From contig OV884009.1 of the NCBI GenBank assembly GCA_930367205.1, positions 101,949,189 to 102,013,188 of the forward strand: a stretch of DNA of 64,000 nt, in the 5' to 3' direction. The notes below the pieces were generated by a model. That model did not search any database. It saw only the letters and a program-made list of their open reading frames with translations, and was not told the DNA's origin. Shown piece by piece: positions 57,761-64,000 of this stretch. The DNA comes from Acanthosoma haemorrhoidale (Eukaryota; Arthropoda; Insecta; Hemiptera; Acanthosomatidae). Numbering within the stretch: the first letter of the stretch is position 1; each line of letters starts with the position of its first letter. Position numbers and translations under genes: made by a program.

Positions 57761-60451
57761 GTGGATCGTTCCGACTCCTTATCCATTCTCTTTTGGAATG
57801 CGAATGGCGTTCCCGCCCACACTAACGAACTGACAGCACTACTCCACGACAAAAACATCGACGTAGCTCTTATTACTGAAACAAGACTTACGAGTAAACG
57901 ACCATTTACCGTTCGACAGTACCAGACTTATCGAACTGATCACCCAGATGGAACAGCTCATGCAGGTACCGCTGTCATTGTCCATAACTCTATATCCCAC
58001 CACATAGTTCCTCTGGTTGCACATGATTTCCTTCAATCCACTGCAGTGTCAATCACCACCTTTACTTTTCCCCTTACACTAGCATCAGTGTACTGCCCTC
58101 CCAATAAATCCATTAACGATTCCCAATTCATCTCCTTTCTAGACTCCATCGGGCATCGTTTCCTTGTGGGTGGGGACTTTAACGCAAAGCACCACCACTG
58201 GGGGTCAAGATCCACGAATACACGCGGACGTGCTTTGCTGTCTGCACTCGCACGGAAACATTGCTCCACGATCTCTCCTGACACAGCCACCTATTGGCCA
58301 TCTGATCCCAACCGAAATCCTGATATCCTTGACTTCTTTTTTTACAATAGTTTAGGAACACTAAACTATTCACTCACGCGCCTTGATGATCTCTCCTCTG
58401 ACCATAGTCCTTTATTATTAACCATTTCCCTAAGACCAATTCACAAACTGCCTCCTCCTTCATTTATTAGGGGCCCAGTCGATTGGGACCACTTCCGCCA
58501 GCTTCTTACAGGCTCCATTGACCTCAAAGTGTCCCTGAAAACATCCCAAGACCTAGATGATGCAGTGCATTCTTTCACTACCCTGGTCCAGAGGTCGGCT
58601 TGGGAGGCATCGTCACCCCATCGTCACCCAAAAATCCATAATCATAATTGTTTACCTCAGCATCTAAAAGATCTAATCCTATCCAAACGCCGCTCCAGAA
58701 CAGTGTGGCAAAGATCCCGGCATCCTGCCGATCGCCGCTCGTACAATCAGTACTGCCGATTGGTAAAGCGGCGATTGGCATCCTTCCGTTCCGATTCTTT
58801 CAATTCCTACCTCTCCTCTCTGTCTACCAGGGATAACTCCTTGTGGAATGTAACCAAAAAAATCCTAAGGTATCAACCTGTTTCACATCCGCTCCGTCGT
58901 GATGATGGGTCCTGGGTGGCTTCGGATGGGGATAGGTCGGAGGAATTTGCTCTGCATCTTACCCATACTTTCACACCTCACCTTTCTCATCAAAGCCATA
59001 CTCACAGCACAACTGTGGAAGATTTCCTCACTTCACCTATTCCTCTCTATCTTCCACCAAAAGCCGTTAATCCCTCTGAGGTCAAATACCTTCTGAAAAA
59101 CTTACCTTACCGAAAATCCCCTGGATATGATCTCCTTACTCCTCAAATTCTCAAACAACTTCCTCCTAAAGCCATAATCTTCCTAACCTATATATATAAT
59201 TGCATTATACGAACGACGCACTTTCCACTCCTCTGGAAACATTCCATTATTGTCCTATTCGCCAAACCTGGTAAACCACCCAATGACGCCTCATCTTACC
59301 GTCCAATTAGCCTACTCCCTATCCTCTCAAAAATATTTGAGAAACTCCTACTAAAACGTCTACTTCCAATTGTTGAATCCAAAAACCTTTTTCCCACACA
59401 CCAGTTTGGTTTCCGCCAACGGCATTCCACTGCTCAACAAGGTCTTCGCGTTGTTGATCACATCTCCTCAGCCCTTGAAACCAAACAGTATTGCACTGCT
59501 GCCTTTCTTGATATAGCTCAAGCTTTTGACAGGGTTTGGCACGCAGGTTTGCTCTACAAGCTCAAAAGATATTTACCACAGGCTCTTTTCCTAATCCTAC
59601 AGTCCTACCTTTCAAACCGCTTCTTCCAAGTCCGCTGTGGTTTAGAATACTCTAACTACTATCCCATAAATGCAGGAGTTCCACAGGGCAGTGTCCTGGC
59701 CCCCATCCTCTATAACCTATACACCGCTGATGTCCCCTCTACTTCCAATACCTTTTTGGCCACATTTGCAGATGACACTGCAGTCTTGTCATCCCATCCA
59801 GACCCCGACATAGCATCCCATAACCTTCAAAAACACCTTGACGAGATCGAGTATTGGTGCAATCAATGGCGGATCAAAGTTAATGAAGCAAAATGCTCCC
59901 ACATTACCTTCACCCTTTGTCGCAAGACTTGTCCACTAGTTTATTTTAATTCTATTCCTCTCCCTGTATCCGAGACAGTACGGTACTTAGGCTTCCATCT
60001 TGACAAACGACTGACCTGGAACCCACATACGAGACTAAAAAGACAAGAACTAAACAGACGCTTTGGACAACTGTACAGACTACTTCAAAGGACATCCCAT
60101 CTCTCAATAGAAAATAAACTACTAATCTACAAAGTTATACTTAAACCAATCTGGACATACGGAATAGAGCTATGGGGGACAGCAAAAAAGTCGAACATCA
60201 AGCCTTTCCAATCCTTTCAATCCAAAGTCCTAAGAACAATAGTAAATGCCCCTTATTATGTTAGCAACAAAACCCTTCATAACGATCTTAATATACCCTA
60301 CATTCTAGAACTCATCCCTTCCAAGTTTATGAAATTCCACAGTAGCCTTTCCAACCACCCTAATCCTGTAGCACAGTCATTGCACTGCGCCACTCATCCC
60401 TATAATCCTCCTCGGAGACTGAAACGGCAGTGGCCTCGTGACCTACTATAA
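57761..60451 (+). CDS. LINE ORF2 protein (endonuclease and reverse transcriptase)
   Basis: About 896 codons. An apurinic-type endonuclease fills residues 1-220: WNANG (Asn13), ITETR (Glu40), GGDFNAKH (Asp139, Asn141) and SSDHSP (Asp214, His215). The reverse transcriptase follows at about 490-760: SSYRPISLLPILSKIFE, QFGFRQRHST, AFLDIAQAFD (catalytic Asp584), GVPQGSVLAPILYNLY and FADD (Asp671, Asp672). There is no RNase H domain. It would nick the target and copy the RNA there. The frame is contiguous with ORF1 across one TAA. Its first codon is GTG and the only in-frame ATG is at residue 857, after all catalytic motifs, so translation must use readthrough or non-AUG reinitiation. I set the start at the codon after the stop by convention. 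Confidence 0.95.
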   Translation: MDRSDSLSILFWNANGVPAHTNELTALLHDKNIDVALITETRLTSKRPFTVRQYQTYRTDHPDGTAHAGTAVIVHNSISHHIVPLVAHDFLQSTAVSITTFTFPLTLASVYCPPNKSINDSQFISFLDSIGHRFLVGGDFNAKHHHWGSRSTNTRGRALLSALARKHCSTISPDTATYWPSDPNRNPDILDFFFYNSLGTLNYSLTRLDDLSSDHSPLLLTISLRPIHKLPPPSFIRGPVDWDHFRQLLTGSIDLKVSLKTSQDLDDAVHSFTTLVQRSAWEASSPHRHPKIHNHNCLPQHLKDLILSKRRSRTVWQRSRHPADRRSYNQYCRLVKRRLASFRSDSFNSYLSSLSTRDNSLWNVTKKILRYQPVSHPLRRDDGSWVASDGDRSEEFALHLTHTFTPHLSHQSHTHSTTVEDFLTSPIPLYLPPKAVNPSEVKYLLKNLPYRKSPGYDLLTPQILKQLPPKAIIFLTYIYNCIIRTTHFPLLWKHSIIVLFAKPGKPPNDASSYRPISLLPILSKIFEKLLLKRLLPIVESKNLFPTHQFGFRQRHSTAQQGLRVVDHISSALETKQYCTAAFLDIAQAFDRVWHAGLLYKLKRYLPQALFLILQSYLSNRFFQVRCGLEYSNYYPINAGVPQGSVLAPILYNLYTADVPSTSNTFLATFADDTAVLSSHPDPDIASHNLQKHLDEIEYWCNQWRIKVNEAKCSHITFTLCRKTCPLVYFNSIPLPVSETVRYLGFHLDKRLTWNPHTRLKRQELNRRFGQLYRLLQRTSHLSIENKLLIYKVILKPIWTYGIELWGTAKKSNIKPFQSFQSKVLRTIVNAPYYVSNKTLHNDLNIPYILELIPSKFMKFHSSLSNHPNPVAQSLHCATHPYNPPRRLKRQWPRDLL

Positions 60452-60625
60452 ACGCGTGACGGTGGGAGTCCTGGCAATGGCCAGTTTCTCCAATCATGTC
60501 CTATTGTATGAATGAGCGAGTGAATGATGCTGTAAATATGGTATGAATGAGATCATTTATCAGTATTATTATTGCCTTATAAGAAGGCAGATTGTAATTA
60601 TTGCACAATAAAGATTGTTAATATA
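60452..60625 (+). other. LINE 3' UTR
   Basis: It begins ACGCGTGACGGTGGGAGTCC, includes GGCAATGGCCAGTTTCTCC, a TATGAATGAGCGAGTGAATG block and GGCAGATTGTAATTATTGCACAATAAAG, and ends GATTGTTAATATA against the target duplication. Compared with other copies it lacks the GACGCGGGAGACGGAGGAGC to GAGGTGACAACCATG segment, so this active-looking copy belongs to a shorter 3' UTR subtype. Confidence 0.85.
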
Positions 60626-60641
60626 TAAAGTTTAATTAGAA
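60626..60641 (+). repeat. Target-site duplication, right copy
   Basis: Identical to 56028-56043. It follows the LINE tail with no poly(A) run. Confidence 0.95.
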
Positions 60642-61823
60642 AGAGGCCTCTTTATGAGTTCACGTTGGTAGTTGGTATGAACCCCTCATCCAAAAGCTAC
60701 ATTTTGAAAGCCCCTGTCGCTCTTTTCTTTATCAGATTCATCGAGTCCTATTGATTTTATCTGTTCGCTTCCCTCAGCCGTCCAGAAAACTAGTACTTAA
60801 TTATCTTCACTTTTTTTTCGTTTTCGAGTGACCACTCAAATACAACCCAGGCTAGTTTTAACCCTTACAAAACAGGTAAAGAGGAACACTAAATACCGGG
60901 TTGGGTACTTTCGGACCCACCTGATATTTTAGGGCTTGATTCTATTCATCCAAACGCATTTAATATTCATAAATCAATAGGATTGATGCAATATCAATGA
61001 AAACCAAAACAGTATTTAGTAGAAATTATACAAAGGAATGCTTACACATTTGGGTACAGCTAATTCGTTGCATAAGGCCTTTCAATACAATAAACCAACG
61101 TAACATTGTTTCAAAAATTTTATACAACGTAATTTTGTTTGACTATGTTACTTTGGCTAGTACCTGTAAACACTGTAAGAAAAATAAATAAAATCTTGCG
61201 TAAAATTTGTAAAACCTTTTTGTAAAAAAAACAGTAACCATATGATGCAAATTTTCTCATATGAACAACACGATTTCATCACTGATAGTTAAATGAGAAA
61301 TGTAATGTGATTTCGTAAATATATCACTATTTCTGGGTCCGCCCGAAAACCTGCTATTGGGACGGTTAATCGTTACTTTGAAGTCAATAGGTTAGTTAAA
61401 ATTGTGAGGCTACTAATGACACGATCAACTAGTTAAGATGGTAAGTTACGTTTAAGCATTCGGGGTGTGGGTGTGGGGTGGTAGGTGGCTCGACCTGCGG
61501 TGTCCAGGAAATGAATGTATGTGGCCAGAGGCCCTCAAGACCGAGAATAGTATACTCAACTCCTTCCCCTAAATACAACCCCTCTTTTTTACAAATAACT
61601 TCCGCCTATTTTACGACCAGTATCTCCCTCATAGTGGATTGTAAGTAGACATAATTTATTTATATATTAAACAAATTCAATTCAATACAATAATCAGTAG
61701 CCTCGAAACGAATTTCTTTTTATGTCAAAGCCCTTTTTTTTACCACTTAATAAATTTTGTTACATAAACTACGTACTAAGTTTTAACTTAGTTTAGTATA
61801 TATATATGTAAGACTATTATTGA
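60642..61823. other. Intergenic DNA, no gene seen
   Basis: AT-rich with slightly GC-richer patches near 60700-60900 and 61460-61620. No coding or repeat identity found. A short TA run lies near 61798-61806. Confidence 0.4.
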
Positions 61824-62135
61824 AGGTGGGGTGAATAAACTGAAATCAGTTTCTCTGTAAACAAAGCAAGCAATTTTATTCACTATATTTTATATTATAA
61901 TAATTATTTATATTTTTTACACAATCTTACCTGTAAACAAAGAAACGACAATTACAGTTTACAACTATCACTTCTCTATTCACACTCTATTTACAACTTT
62001 AATTACTTAATTTAACCTTTCTCTATCCTCTCACTTTTTAGAATATTGCTGAGAGCTCCATCTAGTGGTGATCAATAGAAGCAGCGCGGCTAATTCAAAT
62101 TAAAGAGAGTATACTTTCTTTATATATATATATAT
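61824..62135 (+). repeat. Dispersed repeat family B, copy 3
   Basis: It matches 42904-43205 along its length (GAAGGTGGGGTGAATAAACTG, ACACAATCTTACCTGTAAACAAAG, CGACAATTACAGTTTACAA, CCATCTAGTGGTGATC) and ends with the near-palindrome TAAAGAGAGTATACTTTCTTTA followed by a TA run. The TA run is the apparent insertion site of the LTR element that follows. Confidence 0.75.
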
Positions 62136-62315
62136 AGTTAAAGTCAGAGGCAGCTCTGTATTGGAAACTAATTCAATCATGGGATGTTTACGTCCCATGA
62201 TCGCATATATGTCGGATTACAGAGAGAAATAAAGGCAGTCTATTTCGAGAACTGGAGTTAGTCTTTCGTTCCCGTTTTCCTTCTCTTTATCACATTTTAC
62301 CCAGTGGTGAATAAC
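62136..62315 (+). repeat. Probable 5' LTR of a gypsy-like element
   Basis: It begins AGTTAAAGTC right after a TA tract and ends GAATAAC just before the primer-binding site, so the termini pair as GTTA...TAAC. It contains an AATAAA at 62228-62233 and a small hairpin (TGGGATGTTTACGTCCCA at 62180-62197). At about 180 bp it is short. The other LTR lies outside the window, so the boundaries are inferred. Confidence 0.6.
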
Positions 62316-62333
62316 TGGTGCCGAAACCCGGGA
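62316..62333 (+). promoter_or_regulatory. Primer-binding site complementary to tRNA-Phe
   Basis: TGGTGCCGAAACCCGGGA is complementary over 18 bases to the 3' end of animal tRNA-Phe, as I recall its sequence (…TCCCGGGTTTCGGCACCA). In LTR retroelements this site lies directly after the 5' LTR and binds the tRNA that primes minus-strand synthesis. Its position agrees with the LTR end at 62315. Confidence 0.85.
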
Positions 62334-62435
62334 AATCGTACGGCAGTGCGGGAAGCTATCGTTATTTTTCTCTCTCTCTCTGATTTCGTCTCTCGGGTTT
62401 TTTTTCTCCTTTTTTTTGTTTTCTTCGATTACGGG

Positions 62436-63594
62436 AATGCCGGAGGGAGAGCTAAGACCAGGGGTGCTCAACGCAGCAGCGGATATAACTCAGCTCCCCC
62501 AGACAACTATGGCAGCCGCTCATGCCAATACTATGGCCTGGATGAAAATTCAGGCAATTACGGCTTGAGAAAATCTATCTCCAATCTGGAGAGATTTGCA
62601 GGAGAGACCGGGGAACTGAACCACTTCCTGAAGGGAGGTGACGAGGAGGAAGGCGAATAAAAGGAAAACGAGCGGAAGACCTTATTACCGAAGGAGACGC
62701 TGAGTCGCTAAGAGCAGCGCTCGTGTGTAGACTGAAGCGAAGCATCCTGAATATGATTTAGGCCGACGAAGAGACACTATGGAGTACCGTAAAATAACGG
62801 TTAAAGAAAGCGTTCGGAGGGGGAAGAAGAGCACCCAAAGAGGGAAGAATATCTTCAAGATGTTTCGGGAGATAAAGAAGCCCCACCAGACGAACGGGCA
62901 GTATACGGGAACACTCTTAGCGAGATACAACAGTATCACCGAGAAGATGAGGTAGTCCGTGAGCGCGGCCAAGGTTGAAGTAAGGATGGCGTTCTTGTCA
63001 ACGATTTTAAAAGTGCAGTTAGCAAAGGAAACAGGAATAAAAGAGGGACTTCCTAGGGAGCGCACGTTCCTGGAATGTGACCAGGAGATGGTGGACACTA
63101 GCGCCAGAGAAGAGGAAGTTACAGACTAAGAAGAAGAGGTAGGCTGGAAGAGGGTATCTTACAAAAGACCCAAAACCTCACCGGTCTCCTGGAGGAGAAA
63201 GGAGACGGGGTACAGCGGAAGAGAGGTAACGGTGATGGGAGGCAGGAACCGAGCAAATGCAGGCTGTCCCAAGAGACGCGAGGATAGAAAATGCTACGAG
63301 TGCGGGAAAATAGGACACTTGGCAGCACAGTGCCCACGCACCAGGTGTTTCGAGTGTGGCACGGAGGGGCACGTAGCCAAGCAGTGCCCATACATGAGCC
63401 GTCATAGAAATGGAAATCGACAAGAGCCAATGGAGGTAAACGCTCAGAGGGTGCGGAGGAGGAAGAGGCCACGGTCAGAGGGGTCAGAAACCTCTGAAAT
63501 GTCCGATACCGACAATGAGAGGGAGGAACCAGGAAGCGGAGCGGGCTGGGGGAGCAGCAGTGTTAAAAGAAGCGGTCGACGACGAACGTGAAAT
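62436..63594 (+). pseudogene. Damaged gag of the gypsy-like element
   Basis: An ATG at 62436 opens a short frame (MPEGELRPGVLNAAADITQL) that stops after about 44 codons; a capsid-like continuation, SNLERFAGETGELNHFLKG, is in another frame up to 62657. Further pieces occur at 62860-63120 (NSITEKM, MAFLSTILKVQLAKETG). The best part is the nucleocapsid at 63232-63591, with two CCHC zinc knuckles, CYECGKIGHLAAQC and CFECGTEGHVAKQC, followed by a basic arginine-rich stretch and an acidic serine-rich tail. Frameshifts and stops make Gag non-functional. It belongs with the LTR at 62136 and RT at 63660. Confidence 0.8.
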
Positions 63595-63659
63595 CTGAGA
63601 AGAGTGGCAGAAGCGAGGCGTCCACGCACTAATAAGTAACAGCGTGAGCGGTACATACA

Positions 63660-64000
63660 GCAGAGGATCATAGAGGAAAGCACGTCGCCGTACAATAGCC
63701 CTTCGTGGGCAGTCAAGAAGAAGAGTGAGGAGACGGGGGACTCGAATAATATAGAGTTGTCGAAGACTATAGGTGACTCAACGACAACACAGTGGACGAG
63801 AAATACCCGATCCCCAGATTCGATAACATCTTTAGACCTCAAAGCGGGGTACCACCAAATACAGATGGACCCGAAGGATCGCCACAAAACAGCCTTCACC
63901 TTCGAACGAGGGCATTATAAATTCACACGGATGCCATTTGGTCTCAAAAACGCACCTATCACGTTTCAGAGACTTTTGAACGAGTTACTCAGGGGTATCG
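63660..64000 (+). pseudogene. Partial, frameshifted gypsy-like reverse transcriptase (runs off the window)
   Basis: The frame gives IIEESTSPYNSPSWAVKKK, the entry to a Ty3/gypsy reverse transcriptase. The next part, DNTVDEKYPIPRFDNI, is one frame over and follows a stop at about 63774 within its DYR-LN block. The sequence then returns to the first frame with SLDLKAGYHQIQMD (catalytic Asp of motif A), KTAFTFERGHYKFTRMPFGL and NAPITFQRLLNELLRGI to the window end. Only about 65 bp separate the Gag stop from the RT entry, so the protease and the RT N-terminus are deleted. The active-site YxDD box would lie beyond position 64000. Confidence 0.85.

Larger units (their letters stand above)
56044..60625 (+). 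mobile_element. Full-length jockey-like LINE with two open ORFs
   Basis: 4,582 bp bounded by a perfect 16-bp target duplication. It has a 397-bp 5' UTR, ORF1 (56441-57760), ORF2 (57761-60451), and a short 3' UTR with AATAAA at 60607-60612 and no long poly(A) tail. Both ORFs are uninterrupted apart from the stop codon between them. The layout (zinc-knuckle ORF1, then endonuclease plus reverse transcriptase and no RNase H) fits the jockey clade. Other copies in the window (8785, 16066, 20407, 32176, 48725, 53990) are decayed or deleted relatives. Intact ORFs and a perfect duplication suggest a recent insertion that may be mobile; that is inference. Confidence 0.95.

Overview
The window looks like nuclear DNA from an arthropod, probably an insect. 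It is AT-rich, has no operons or Shine-Dalgarno-led genes, and is filled with eukaryotic transposable elements of arthropod type: a jockey-like non-LTR retrotransposon, Ty3/gypsy-like LTR elements, an hAT-like transposase relic and minisatellites. No complete multi-exon host gene can be assembled. Only one stretch clearly derives from a named cellular gene, and it is an intronless copy. All calls come from reading the sequence; no database search was run, so family names rest on motif recognition.

Layout. 1-8.8 kb: mostly unassignable AT-rich DNA with small repeat scraps. 8.8-10.6 kb: an internally deleted minus-strand LINE copy interrupted by a solo-LTR-like element. 11.3-11.6 kb: a possible host exon. 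14.7-15.0 kb: a local duplication. 16.1-16.4 kb: a LINE 3' end. 20.4-21.8 kb: a minus-strand LINE relic. 22.7-23.5 kb: an hAT-like transposase pseudogene. 25.2-26.2 kb: a second LTR-like copy. 28.9-31.7 kb: an intronless copy of MAP kinase kinase 7 (hemipterous/MKK7) between two nearly identical direct repeats of about 548 bp. 32.2-34.9 kb: a scrambled LINE copy. 36.0-37.0 kb: a deletion derivative of a gypsy-like element keeping only the integrase end between short LTRs. 39.1-40.0 kb: a decayed copy of a protein family that is multi-copy in arthropods. 42.4-45.5 kb: dispersed repeats, then a 2-kb array of 48-bp units with two higher-order forms. 45.5-46.3 kb: a third LTR-like copy. 54.0-54.7 kb: another internally deleted LINE. 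56.0-60.6 kb: a full-length LINE with both ORFs open and a perfect 16-bp target-site duplication. 61.8-64.0 kb: a dispersed repeat carrying an insertion of a damaged gypsy-like element that runs off the window.

The main points of interest are three. The MKK7 copy lies inside long direct repeats like a gene captured by an LTR element or inserted with a very long target duplication, and a single stop codon cuts the kinase domain from its docking motif. In the full-length LINE, ORF1 and ORF2 share one frame separated only by TAA, and ORF2 has no usable AUG, which implies readthrough or non-AUG reinitiation. The minisatellite has phase-perfect 144-bp and 96-bp higher-order repeats. The LINE copies also show relative ages: full-length and recent at 56 kb, against frameshifted, deleted, shuffled or interrupted elsewhere.
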